In this document: one piece after another, positions 35,439-44,595 of the stretch
Layout: every line of letters begins with the position of its first letter
Numbering within the stretch: position 1 is the stretch's first letter
NCBI GenBank assembly: GCA_004563275.1
Contig: SFSZ01000005.1
Location: 1-64,000 of the forward strand
Direction: 5' to 3'
DNA length: 64,000 nucleotides
DNA from: a bacterium
GTDB lineage: Bacteria > Bacillota_I > Bacilli_A > RF39 > UBA660
The notes under the pieces: generated by a model
The model's database searches: none
The model's input: the letters and a program-made list of their open reading frames with translations, nothing else
Told to the model about the DNA's origin: nothing
Program-made: the position numbers and the translations under genes

Positions 35439-36289
35439 TTATTGTTGTAACGGGACCTACAGCAGTAGGTAAAACTAAGATGAGTGTGGCTTTAGCTAAA
35501 AAGTATAATGCGGTAGTCGTTAATGCGGATTCAATGCAGGTATATAAAAGGCTTGATATTGGAACTGCTAAGGTGACTGAAGCAGAAAAAGAAGGGGTTA
35601 AACATTTATTATTTGATATTGTTAATCCTGAAGATATGTATACTGTTTATGACTATCAAAAGGATTTAAGAAAAGTCTTAGATGAATATAGTAATCAAAA
35701 TATTGTAATTGTTGGTGGAACTGGTTTATATATTAAAGCTGGTTTATATAATTATGAATTTAGTGATGAGACTGACTATAATACTTATGATGATAAGAGT
35801 AATCTTGAATTATATAATTTAGTTAAAGAAAAATATCCAAATTTAGATGTTCATGTTAATAATCGGAAAAGATTAATTAGAGCTTTAAATAAAGGGGAAG
35901 AATATTCTAATAAGGGTGATGAATTATTATATAAAGATGTAAAGTTTATTGGTTTAACTACTGATAGAGATGTTTTATATGATAGAATTAATAAAAGAGT
36001 AGATATTATGTTTAATGAAGGATTAGTTCAAGAAGTTAAGTCTTTATATGATGAAGGTATTAGAAGTAAAGCTATAAATACGGGAATTGGTTATAAAGAG
36101 TTATATGATTATTTTGATGGTAAGATTTCTTTAGAGGAAGCTAAGGATCTTATTAAGAAAAGATCAAGACATTATGCAAAGAGACAATATACTTGGTTTA
36201 ATAATCAAATGGATGTTAAATGGTTTAATGTTAATTTTGAAAATTTTGATAATACTATAAAAGAAGTAGAAAATTATTTGGAAGTTTAA
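35435..36289 (+). CDS. miaA: tRNA dimethylallyltransferase MiaA
   Basis: The 284-residue enzyme prenylates A37 of tRNAs reading codons beginning with U. Motifs: GPTAVGKT P-loop, NADSMQVYKRLDIGTAK, IVGGTGLYIKAG, and the late IGYKELYDYFDG. MutL-MiaA proximity is common in bacteria. Length is slightly short, with a reduced insertion domain. Confidence 0.93.
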   Translation: MIIVVTGPTAVGKTKMSVALAKKYNAVVVNADSMQVYKRLDIGTAKVTEAEKEGVKHLLFDIVNPEDMYTVYDYQKDLRKVLDEYSNQNIVIVGGTGLYIKAGLYNYEFSDETDYNTYDDKSNLELYNLVKEKYPNLDVHVNNRKRLIRALNKGEEYSNKGDELLYKDVKFIGLTTDRDVLYDRINKRVDIMFNEGLVQEVKSLYDEGIRSKAINTGIGYKELYDYFDGKISLEEAKDLIKKRSRHYAKRQYTWFNNQMDVKWFNVNFENFDNTIKEVENYLEV

Positions 36290-36290
36290 G

Positions 36291-36461
36291 ATGAGATTAA
36301 AAGATAAAGTAGTAGTTATTACAGGGGCTTATTCTGGTATGTGAATGGCAATGGTAGAATCTTTTTAGTTAATAATGCTGGTATTATTCTTAGCAAGTGA
36401 TGAAAGTGTTTATGTTAATGGTTTAGTTTTACCTGTTGATGGTGGATGGGATACTATGTAA
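36291..36461 (+). pseudogene. Decayed short-chain dehydrogenase/reductase (SDR) remnant
   Basis: Starting at ATG 36291 the frame reads MRLKDKVVVITGAYSGM and stops; this is the N-terminal Rossmann TGxxxGxG region. Further on, LVNNAGI (the SDR NNAG motif) and then, one frame away, ASDESVYVNGLVLPVDGG and WDTM-stop (the SDR C-terminus) appear. About 170 bp remain of a gene of roughly 750 bp; the catalytic YxxxK region is gone. Internal deletions and frame breaks show it is dead. Confidence 0.85.
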
Positions 36462-36467
36462 TTTTAC

Positions 36468-36500
36468 AAATAGACAACAAATTTGTTGTTTATTTTTTTT
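36468..36500 (+). terminator. Rho-independent terminator
   Basis: ACAACAAA and TTTGTTGT form a palindrome extended by AAATA/TATTT and followed by a long T-run. It probably serves the mutL-miaA operon. Confidence 0.75.
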
Positions 36501-36530
36501 TATTTGATATGATTATAGTGAGGTGAATAT

Positions 36531-38723
36531 ATGATTAGACTTAAAAATGTATCTAAGTTTTATTACAATAAAGGCTTAATTACATCAGGATTTAATAAAG
36601 TAAGTGCGGAGTTTAATTTAGGTGAGTTTGTAGTAATAACTGGAGAATCAGGAAGTGGTAAATCAACTCTTTTAAATGTTATAAGTGGTCTTGACTCTTA
36701 TGAAGAAGGAGAAATGTATATTGATGGGAAAGAAACTAGTCATTATACAGAAGAAGATTTTGAAAATTATCGTAAGAAATATATAAGTAATATTTTTCAA
36801 AATTTTAATTTAGTAAATAGTTATACAGTATATCAAAATATTGAACTTATTTTACTTATTAATGGAAAAAATAGAAAAGAAGTTAAGAGTAAGGTTATTG
36901 AGCTTATTAAACAAGTAGATTTACTTAAATATAAGAATACAAAGGTTAGCAAATTATCTGGTGGACAAAAACAAAGGGTAGCAATTGCGAGAGCTTTAGC
37001 TAAAAATACTCCAATAATAGTAGCAGATGAACCAACTGGTAATTTAGATAAGAAGAGTGCTGAGAGTGTCTTAAGGGTTTTAAGTGAAGTAGCTAAAGAT
37101 AAGTTAGTAGTAGTAGTTACTCATAATTATGAACAATTTGAAAAATATGCCAGCAGAAAAATAACTATGTATGATGGAAAGATTGTTGAAGATAAAGTAA
37201 TTAGAAAAACAGAAGTTAAAGATGCTTTTTATGATAATGATTATAAGCCAATGGGAATGTTTACTAAACTTAGATTAGGGGTAAGAAATGCTTTTAATAT
37301 AGTACCTAAGTTCTTATTGTTACTGGCAGTATTTCTATTCGTATTAGCAGCTGTTATTAGTGAAACTTCTTCTTTTAAATCAGCTAAATATCAGGAAGAA
37401 GCATCAGGATATAATCAATTTTTTGGAGATATTTCAAAAGAAAGAATTGTTTTAGTTAAGAAAGATAAAAGTGCTTTTACAGATAAAGATTATGAGTATT
37501 TAAATAATTTAAATGATATTGATTATATAGTTAAAAATGATATTGAATTAGATAATAATATTTTTTTACAGTCAGATAATCTTTATTTAGATGGATATGC
37601 AGCAGATATTACGAGATTTAAAGGTAAGTTAGCTGCTGGAGTAATGCCTAAAGAAGATAATGAAGTTATTGTAGTTGGTAATAAAGATAGTTATTATTTA
37701 TCTAAAGCAGAAAAATTACTTAATAAAGAATTAACTTATGAAACATATTATTCATTTGGTTTTGTATCTGAAAAAATTAAAATAGTAGGAATAGCTTATA
37801 CAGATAGTGAAGATATAAAATTTTATATGAAACCAAGCTTATCTAGTAAGTTAGTTAAATATGATATGTTAAAATCTAGTAAATTAGAAATAACTATGAA
37901 TAATAAAGTAGCTCCTTTTATGATTGAAGTAGTAGATAACTTAAGTGAAGGAGAAGTTTATGTAACTGAGAATGTTTATACTTATTTTGATTATAATGTT
38001 AATCCAGTTCATAAAGATGTTAAGATAAACGTTAATAATATGTATTTTAATAAGACTTTAGATTTAAAGATAAATAAATTATTAGATAAGAATAATTTTA
38101 AGAAATATACTGGATTTAAAAATTATGATGAATATTATAATTATATTTTTATAAGTCAAAAAGATTTTGATAATTTATTACCTAAAGAAAATTATCAAAG
38201 TAGTGTATTTGTTAAAGATGAATTAACTGTTAATGATACTAAGAAATTATTAGAAGATAATGGTTATAAAGCTATTGTTGTTAGTGATACTTTATTAAAG
38301 TATGATAGTGATTATACATATTTTTTAAATATTATTAATATTATAGTAACTATTTTATTATTAGTTATATTATTCTTTATTTCTTATTTAATTATTAAGA
38401 TTATTTTAAAGAGTCGTCATGTTTATTATTCTACTTTAAGAATATTAGGTGCTAATAAGGGATTATCTAAGAATTTACTTAGAATAGAGTTATATACGAT
38501 ATTAAATGTAGCTTTTGTATTAATTATGATAGTTATATGTTTAATTAATAATGATATTATTGTTAGTAGTGATCTTAAAGATTTATTAAGATTTATGAGT
38601 GTTAAAGATTATGTTTTAATTTATTTATTAGTATTTTTAATGACTTATTTAATTAGTGTTAGATTTGCCAAATATTTATTTAAACAAAGTGCAATGAAGA
38701 CTTATAATGAGGAGGCTATATAA
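36531..38723 (+). CDS. Fused ABC ATPase/FtsX-type permease (first of a pair)
   Basis: The 730-residue protein joins an N-terminal MacB-type ATPase (about 1-225; GESGSGKSTLLN, LSGGQKQRVAIARAL, VADEPTGNLD) to a permease with one membrane helix near 260, a large extracytoplasmic domain (about 285-590) and three C-terminal helices, the MacB/FtsX topology. Such exporters act on peptides, lipids or cell-wall stress. It is coupled to its neighbour with overlapping stop and start, and the two are probably a heterodimer. TATGAT at 36508-36513 begins 23 nt before the ATG, with GAGGTGA between. Confidence 0.85.
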   Translation: MIRLKNVSKFYYNKGLITSGFNKVSAEFNLGEFVVITGESGSGKSTLLNVISGLDSYEEGEMYIDGKETSHYTEEDFENYRKKYISNIFQNFNLVNSYTVYQNIELILLINGKNRKEVKSKVIELIKQVDLLKYKNTKVSKLSGGQKQRVAIARALAKNTPIIVADEPTGNLDKKSAESVLRVLSEVAKDKLVVVVTHNYEQFEKYASRKITMYDGKIVEDKVIRKTEVKDAFYDNDYKPMGMFTKLRLGVRNAFNIVPKFLLLLAVFLFVLAAVISETSSFKSAKYQEEASGYNQFFGDISKERIVLVKKDKSAFTDKDYEYLNNLNDIDYIVKNDIELDNNIFLQSDNLYLDGYAADITRFKGKLAAGVMPKEDNEVIVVGNKDSYYLSKAEKLLNKELTYETYYSFGFVSEKIKIVGIAYTDSEDIKFYMKPSLSSKLVKYDMLKSSKLEITMNNKVAPFMIEVVDNLSEGEVYVTENVYTYFDYNVNPVHKDVKINVNNMYFNKTLDLKINKLLDKNNFKKYTGFKNYDEYYNYIFISQKDFDNLLPKENYQSSVFVKDELTVNDTKKLLEDNGYKAIVVSDTLLKYDSDYTYFLNIINIIVTILLLVILFFISYLIIKIILKSRHVYYSTLRILGANKGLSKNLLRIELYTILNVAFVLIMIVICLINNDIIVSSDLKDLLRFMSVKDYVLIYLLVFLMTYLISVRFAKYLFKQSAMKTYNEEAI

Positions 38724-41155
38724 TGATTAGATTAGAACATGTTAATAAGTATTTTAATAAGGGTAAAAAGAATGAAATACATGTTATTAATGATTTAAAT
38801 TTAAAGCTTAATAATAATGGTCTTGTTTGTTTATTAGGTCCTTCTGGATGTGGTAAAACTACAATTTTAAATGCAGTTGGTGGTTTAGATAAAGTACGTA
38901 ATGGGAAAATATATATTGATGATGAACGTATTACTAAAAGAAGTATTAAAAAGATAGATAAGATTAGAAATTTAAAAGTAGGTTATATCTTTCAAGATTA
39001 TAAGTTAATTGATAGTTTAAGCGTATTTGATAATGTAGCTTTAGTTCTTAAGATGATTGGAATTAAAGATAAAGATGAAATAAAGAAAAGAGTAGATTAT
39101 GTTTTAGAAACTCTTAATATTTATAGATATCGTTATAGACTTGCTTCAATGCTTAGTGGTGGGGAAAGACAAAGAGTTGCAATAGCTAGAGCAATTGTTA
39201 AAGATCCAGATATAATCTTAGCAGATGAACCAACTGGTAATTTAGATTCTAAAAATACTTTAGAAATAATGAATATAATTAAATGTATATCTAAGAAAAG
39301 ATTAGTTATTTTAGTTACTCATGAAGTTAATTTAGCTAAATTTTATGCGGATAGAATAATCGAACTTGAAGATGGAAAAGTAATTAAAGATTATGAAAAT
39401 GAAACTAAAGATTTCTTAGATTATAGATTAGAAAATAATATTTATTTAAAAGATATAAAATATCATAATGATTTTAATGATAAGTTAAATAAGATTAGTG
39501 TTTACAATGATAATAATAATTTAGATATTACTTTAGTAGTTAAAAATGGAAATATTTATATTAAAAGCAATAGTAATGAGAAGATTGAAGTAATAGATGG
39601 TAATTCTAATGTTAATTTAATAGATGATCATTATAAGAAAATTGATTATGATGAAGTTAGTAAGTATGAATTTAATTTTGATAAAGTTATTAATAATAAT
39701 TATAAGAAGAAATATTCAAGTATTTATAATTTAAAAAGTATGATTACCAGTGGATTTAAAAAGATAAGTAATTATTCACCAATTAAGAAGTTTTTACTTT
39801 TAGGTTATATGGCTGCTTCAATGTTTATTTTATTTAGTATTGCCAGAATGGCTTCAGCTTTTGTAATTAATGATGAAGATTTTGTTAAGAGTAATAATAA
39901 TTATGTTAGTGTTGCGGTAGGTAAGATTGATGAAAAGAAATATAATGATATTTTAAGTGTACCTGGAATTAAATATGCAGTTATAGGTGATAGTTTAGTA
40001 GGTTTTAAAATTACTTATAATACTTTATTACAAAATTATGATGTATCTGATTTATTAGTTGGTAGTATTTCAGGATTAAGTTTAATTAGTGATAAAGATT
40101 TAATTTATGGAGAAATGCCTAAAAATGATTATGAAGCTGTAGTTGATATAATGAGTGCTAAAACATTATTTGATTCAGAAAATCATGCTAAATCAGCTGG
40201 TTTATTAAGTGAAAAAGATTTAATTGGAATGAATATTAGTGTAGATAATGTTAAAGACTTTAAGATTGTTGGTATTACTGATTTAAAGAGTCCTAGTATT
40301 TATATAAAAGAAAATTTAATTGTTGATGTAGTTAATAATACTAGTTATCAAAGTAGTAGTGATGATTATTATTTTCCAGTAGCGGATAAAGATAGTTATT
40401 ATGCTAATTATGAAACTTATGATTATACTTTAAAGAATGGAAGAGTTCCTTCTGGTGATTATGAAGTATTAGTTAATTATGATTTAAAAGATTTATATGA
40501 ACTTAATAAAAATATTGATACTAAAATTAATGGTAAGAAGTTAAAAGTTGTTGGTTACTATGTAACTAAAAATAATGATAATAATATTTTGATTGTTAAT
40601 AGTAAGATGATTACTTATACATTGTTTGATAATAATTCAACTATGACTTTGGCAACTGATAATAAAGATGAATTAGTAAGTAAATTACAAGAGAAAGATT
40701 ATAATGCAATTAATAGTTATGATAAGAATAGAAATGATTATATAAAAGAAAATAAAGCTAGTGTTAATAGTATTATTGTATTTACTTCAGTTATTTTAGC
40801 AATAAGTTTAATAGAGATTTATTTAATGATTAGATCTTCATTCTTATCTAGAATTAAAGAAGTAGGTATTTATAGGGCTATTGGGGTTAAGAAAAGTGAT
40901 ATATATAAGATGTTTGCTTCAGAGATAATGGCAATTAATTTAACTGCTACTTTAGGGGGAATTATTTTAATGGGAGTCATTTTATATAATGTTTCTAAGA
41001 TGAAAGTATTAGGTTCAATGGTGGTTTTAAATGGTACAACTTTAGGTCTTGCTTTATTAATTAGTTTTGGATTTAATTTAATTATGGGACTTATTCCAGT
41101 TTATAGAGTAGTTAGAAAAAGACCATCTGAGATTCTTGCTAGACATGATATTTAA
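38723..41155 (+). CDS. Fused ABC ATPase/FtsX-type permease (second of a pair)
   Basis: The 810-residue protein has the same order as its upstream neighbour: ATPase (GPSGCGKTTILN, LSGGERQRVAIARAI, LADEPTGNLDS), a linker of about 100 residues predicted soluble, a membrane helix near 355, an extracytoplasmic domain, and three C-terminal helices ending RKRPSEILARHDI. Only a weak, distant relation to the first protein is visible outside the ATPase. No two-component system lies beside the pair, unlike BceAB loci. GAGG precedes the overlapping ATG. Confidence 0.85.
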   Translation: MIRLEHVNKYFNKGKKNEIHVINDLNLKLNNNGLVCLLGPSGCGKTTILNAVGGLDKVRNGKIYIDDERITKRSIKKIDKIRNLKVGYIFQDYKLIDSLSVFDNVALVLKMIGIKDKDEIKKRVDYVLETLNIYRYRYRLASMLSGGERQRVAIARAIVKDPDIILADEPTGNLDSKNTLEIMNIIKCISKKRLVILVTHEVNLAKFYADRIIELEDGKVIKDYENETKDFLDYRLENNIYLKDIKYHNDFNDKLNKISVYNDNNNLDITLVVKNGNIYIKSNSNEKIEVIDGNSNVNLIDDHYKKIDYDEVSKYEFNFDKVINNNYKKKYSSIYNLKSMITSGFKKISNYSPIKKFLLLGYMAASMFILFSIARMASAFVINDEDFVKSNNNYVSVAVGKIDEKKYNDILSVPGIKYAVIGDSLVGFKITYNTLLQNYDVSDLLVGSISGLSLISDKDLIYGEMPKNDYEAVVDIMSAKTLFDSENHAKSAGLLSEKDLIGMNISVDNVKDFKIVGITDLKSPSIYIKENLIVDVVNNTSYQSSSDDYYFPVADKDSYYANYETYDYTLKNGRVPSGDYEVLVNYDLKDLYELNKNIDTKINGKKLKVVGYYVTKNNDNNILIVNSKMITYTLFDNNSTMTLATDNKDELVSKLQEKDYNAINSYDKNRNDYIKENKASVNSIIVFTSVILAISLIEIYLMIRSSFLSRIKEVGIYRAIGVKKSDIYKMFASEIMAINLTATLGGIILMGVILYNVSKMKVLGSMVVLNGTTLGLALLISFGFNLIMGLIPVYRVVRKRPSEILARHDI

Positions 41156-41178
41156 GAAGAATTTGATTCTTCTTTTTG
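41154..41178 (+). terminator. Rho-independent terminator
   Basis: AAGAAGAAT and ATTCTTCTT flank a 3-nt loop, followed by T residues. Confidence 0.8.
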
Positions 41179-41184
41179 TTTTGT

Positions 41185-41213
41185 TTGAATTAAAGTTATA
41201 AGTGTTATATAAT
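41185..41213 (+). promoter_or_regulatory. Promoter for the FtsK gene
   Basis: TTGAAT at 41185-41190 and TATAAT at 41208-41213 have a 17-nt spacer. GGTGAAG follows shortly before the ATG at 41234. Confidence 0.75.
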
Positions 41214-41233
41214 TATTATGGTGAAGTAAAGAT

Positions 41234-43462
41234 ATGGCAAAAAAGAAGAAACGTAAAAGTGAAAGTTCTAGTAAAGTTAAATTTTCATCTGAACTTACTG
41301 GTTTAATATTTGTTCTTATTAGTGTAATTGGAATTGGAGCTTTTGGTCCAGTTGGACATTTTATTAAATCTTTTGCAATTTTCTTAATGGGTAATTATTG
41401 GGCTATTGCAATATTATTATTTATGATTTTAGGTTTATATATGATTGTTAAACGTGATTTACCGAAGTTTTTTAGTAGTAGGTTAATTGGGTTATATTTT
41501 TTACTGATAGCTTTACTTGCGTTTAGTCATATTGAATATATTAATGATAGTGTTGTTATTAAAGATAAAAGTATTTTTGAAAATACTTTTAATAATTTAA
41601 TGAATACTTTTAGTGATGAAAACTTTATTAATTTAAGTAATACTGGTGGTGGTATTATTGGGGTTTTCTTTGCTTGGGGACTTGTTAATTTATTTGATTT
41701 AAATGGTACTTATATTGTTTTAGGGGTTTTAGGTATATTTGGAGTTGTAATGGCTTTAAATGTATCTTTAGCTGATATTATTAAGAAGATATTTGGTGGT
41801 ATTAAGAGATTTAATAAAGGTCTTGGTGAAAGTAGAATATTTAAAGCTAGTGAGTCTGATGATGACGATGAAGAAGATGAGGAAGAGGAAGAAGCTCCTA
41901 GAGAGTTAAAAGATGATAAAAAGGTTATTATTACTAGTAGTGAAGACTTAAAGAATTATCATAATGAAGAACCTAGAGAAGAGACTGCTCCAGTAGTTAT
42001 TGAAAATTCTACTAATGGAGAATATCGTTTACCTAGTATTGATATTTTAAATCCTCCTAAGAAACAAGGAAGAACTAATACAACTGAATTCTTAAATACT
42101 AATCGTCTTGCTTTAGAAAGGGTTCTAGCTGATTTCCAAATTACAGGTAAAGTTGTGGAAATTCATGAAGGGCCGGCTGTTACTCAGTTTGAGGTAGAAA
42201 TTAAAGCTGGTACTAAGGTTAGTAGAATAACAAGTATTAGTAAAGAGATTGCTTTAGCTTTAGCAGCTAAGGATGTTAGAATTGAAGCTCCTATTCCGGG
42301 TAAAAGTACTGTAGGTATTGAAATTCCTAATAAGAATATTGCTTCAGTACCAATTAGAGATGTTTTAGGCAGTGTACCTAAAAGTATGGCTGATGCGAAG
42401 ATATTAGTTGCTTTAGGTAAAGATTTAATGGGTAGAACTTGTTGTGCTGATTTATCTAAGATGCCACATTTATTAGTGGCTGGTTCAACTGGTTCTGGTA
42501 AATCTGTATGTATTAATAGTTTTATTGCATCTATTTTAATGAGAATGAAACCGGATGAGATAAAGTTAGTTTTAGTTGATCCAAAGAAGGTAGAGTTATC
42601 TAATTATAATGGTATTCCTCATTTATTATGTCCAGTTGTTAGTGATCCTAAGAAAGCTAATATTGCTTTACAAAAGATTGTAGCTGAGATGGAAAGAAGA
42701 TATGATGTCTTTAGTGAAGCTAATGTTAAGAATATTACTGGTTATAATGAAATGATTGAAAAAAATAATAAGAAAAATGATACTAGTGTTCCTAAGATGC
42801 CTTATATTTTAGTTATTATTGATGAGCTTGCTGATTTAATGCTTGTTGCTGCAAAAGAAGTAGAAGATTCAATTATGAGAATTACTCAAATGGCAAGAGC
42901 AGCTGGTATTCATTTAATTGTTGCAACACAAAGACCTTCAACAGATGTTATTACCGGGGTTGTTAAAGCTAATATTCCATCAAGAATTAGTTTTGCTGTA
43001 GCGTCTTCAATCGATTCAAGAACGATTTTAGATATGGGTGGAGCTGAAAAATTACTTGGTAAAGGTGATATGCTTTATAAACCAATGGGTGATAATACAC
43101 CAGTTAGAATTCAAGGTACATTTATAAGTGATGAAGAAACTCAAAGATTAATAGATTATGTATGTAAAGAACAAGTAGCTAAGTATGATAACTCAATTAC
43201 AGAAGCACCAGATAACCAAATGTCAGGAGCAGGAAGCCCTAAAGAAGAATATGATGATCCACTTTATAATGAGATTGTAGATTTTGCAATCCAAAGTGGT
43301 AAAATTAGTGCTTCATTATTGCAAAGAAGATTTAGATTGGGTTATAATAGAGCTGCAAGAATAGTTGATTTATTAGAAGAAAGAGGCATTATCGGTCCTC
43401 AAAATGGTTCTAAACCAAGGGAAGTTTTGGTTAAATTAGAACAAGATAGTTCTAATGAATAG
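41234..43462 (+). CDS. ftsK: DNA translocase FtsK/SpoIIIE
   Basis: The 742-residue protein has four N-terminal membrane helices (about 20-185), an acidic linker (about 205-260), the motor domain with alpha-beta parts (P-loop GSTGSGKSV, about 415-423; IDELADLMLVA), and a C-terminal winged-helix gamma domain (ASLLQRRFRLGYNRAARIV) that reads chromosome orientation. Length is near that of SpoIIIE. It would clear DNA from the closing septum, including at sporulation if that occurs. Confidence 0.93.
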   Translation: MAKKKKRKSESSSKVKFSSELTGLIFVLISVIGIGAFGPVGHFIKSFAIFLMGNYWAIAILLFMILGLYMIVKRDLPKFFSSRLIGLYFLLIALLAFSHIEYINDSVVIKDKSIFENTFNNLMNTFSDENFINLSNTGGGIIGVFFAWGLVNLFDLNGTYIVLGVLGIFGVVMALNVSLADIIKKIFGGIKRFNKGLGESRIFKASESDDDDEEDEEEEEAPRELKDDKKVIITSSEDLKNYHNEEPREETAPVVIENSTNGEYRLPSIDILNPPKKQGRTNTTEFLNTNRLALERVLADFQITGKVVEIHEGPAVTQFEVEIKAGTKVSRITSISKEIALALAAKDVRIEAPIPGKSTVGIEIPNKNIASVPIRDVLGSVPKSMADAKILVALGKDLMGRTCCADLSKMPHLLVAGSTGSGKSVCINSFIASILMRMKPDEIKLVLVDPKKVELSNYNGIPHLLCPVVSDPKKANIALQKIVAEMERRYDVFSEANVKNITGYNEMIEKNNKKNDTSVPKMPYILVIIDELADLMLVAAKEVEDSIMRITQMARAAGIHLIVATQRPSTDVITGVVKANIPSRISFAVASSIDSRTILDMGGAEKLLGKGDMLYKPMGDNTPVRIQGTFISDEETQRLIDYVCKEQVAKYDNSITEAPDNQMSGAGSPKEEYDDPLYNEIVDFAIQSGKISASLLQRRFRLGYNRAARIVDLLEERGIIGPQNGSKPREVLVKLEQDSSNE

Positions 43463-43478
43463 ATGGGAAGGAGAAAAT

Positions 43479-43694
43479 ATGGAAGAAAATGTTTATAAAG
43501 AAGTTTTTGAAAGAACTTTAAGAGCAGAAGATGTTGATTATAAAATAGCTGCTGTACTTGAAAGTCATCCTGAAAGTTTAGGATGGGTTCATGGAGAACC
43601 AAGAGTAGAAAACTTAGGTAATGGTATGGTTAAATTATCAATACCACTTGCTAAATATCCAGTTAAAGAAGAAGACAAAAGAATGGGAATGTAA
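43479..43694 (+). CDS. Small hypothetical protein (71 aa)
   Basis: The 71-residue soluble acidic protein starts at ATG 43479, supported by an AAGGAG ribosome site; an ATG 24 bases upstream overlaps ftsK and lacks a good site. No motif is recognised; the central part contains SHPESLGWVHGEPRVENLG. It is 16 bp after ftsK and followed by a terminator, so it is co-transcribed with ftsK. Confidence 0.65.
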   Translation: MEENVYKEVFERTLRAEDVDYKIAAVLESHPESLGWVHGEPRVENLGNGMVKLSIPLAKYPVKEEDKRMGM

Positions 43695-43704
43695 CCATTC
43701 TTTT
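43677..43704 (+). terminator. Rho-independent terminator
   Basis: AAAAGAATGG and CCATTCTTTT pair around an 8-nt loop that contains the stop codon, with a T-rich tail. Confidence 0.75.
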
Positions 43705-43711
43705 ATTTTAC

Positions 43712-43741
43712 TTGATATTTTAATACTATATTTGGTATAAT
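43712..43741 (+). promoter_or_regulatory. Promoter upstream of the hypothetical pair and SUF genes
   Basis: TTGATA at 43712-43717 and TATAAT at 43736-43741 are 18 nt apart. AGGAGG follows before the ATG at 43772. Confidence 0.75.
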
Positions 43742-43771
43742 AACAATCACGAAAAAAGGAGGTTTTTATAT

Positions 43772-44158
43772 ATGACAATAGAAAAGAAATCTATAGTCTG
43801 TGAAAGAGATGAAATAGCTAAAAAAGCTAATTTATTTCTAGAAGTTATGAGTAAAGATGAAAACTCAATTCAATATGAAATTAAAAGTAGAGAAAATAAT
43901 CAAGTAGAATTAGATTTTGAAGTATTAGATTTTGATAGAAATGTAGATGCTTATAAATTAGTAAAAGTATTACAAGTTCAAATCGTTACTTTAGATTATG
44001 TTAATGTAGTTTCATCATTACAAAAAATGTATCCAGTAAATGAAGGATATCATATCTCAGTAGTTGCAAGAGTACCTAATGATATGTTTACTTCGGATAT
44101 TATAGTTAATGTTTATAGTGATCAAACATTAAAGAAAAAAAGAAAAGTGGAGTTATAG
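43772..44158 (+). CDS. Hypothetical protein (128 aa)
   Basis: The soluble 128-residue protein is not recognised. It alternates charged helices and beta strands, without signal peptide or membrane segment, and ends in a basic tail (KKKRKVEL). A strong AGGAGG ribosome site lies upstream. It is one base from the next gene of nearly equal length, with which it may form a complex. The pair precedes the SUF genes, but sufC has its own -10, so linkage is uncertain. Confidence 0.65.
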   Translation: MTIEKKSIVCERDEIAKKANLFLEVMSKDENSIQYEIKSRENNQVELDFEVLDFDRNVDAYKLVKVLQVQIVTLDYVNVVSSLQKMYPVNEGYHISVVARVPNDMFTSDIIVNVYSDQTLKKKRKVEL

Positions 44159-44159
44159 A

Positions 44160-44549
44160 ATGAAAAAAGTAAAATTTTTAATATCTGGTAAGGGTATGAA
44201 TTTACAAGATAAAATAAATGATGTTATTAATACATTTAGAGATAATGATAGAGATGTTGATTATAAAGTTTTAGGAATGGATGATCAAAATAATATAGTT
44301 GTTGAAGTAAGTGTAGTATCATACTTAGAAGATGACGTAAAACCAGTAGAAGTAATGTATAATAATGCAATAATAGATGTACCTATTGGTAAAGAAGCAG
44401 CTTGTACTAGTTATTTAATAAGTGAATATGAACCTTTGGGAGTAAGTGTAGTACTTAATCATGCTCAAGAAATATCTGAATCTAGTGAAGAATTATTTTA
44501 TAGCTTTTATATGAAGCGAAGAGTTAAGAATAAAACTAATGAATTTTAG
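44160..44549 (+). CDS. Hypothetical protein (129 aa)
   Basis: The 129-residue protein is not recognised. It is mixed alpha/beta with an acidic middle, and no membrane segment. The N-terminal KVKFLISGKG resembles the opening strand of small Rossmann or ferredoxin-like folds, but no diagnostic motif follows. A GGAG site lies in the end of the preceding gene, so the two are translated together. Confidence 0.65.
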   Translation: MKKVKFLISGKGMNLQDKINDVINTFRDNDRDVDYKVLGMDDQNNIVVEVSVVSYLEDDVKPVEVMYNNAIIDVPIGKEAACTSYLISEYEPLGVSVVLNHAQEISESSEELFYSFYMKRRVKNKTNEF

Positions 44550-44595
44550 TTTTATTTTTTTGAGAAAAAATGATAAAATAACTTTGGTGATTTTT

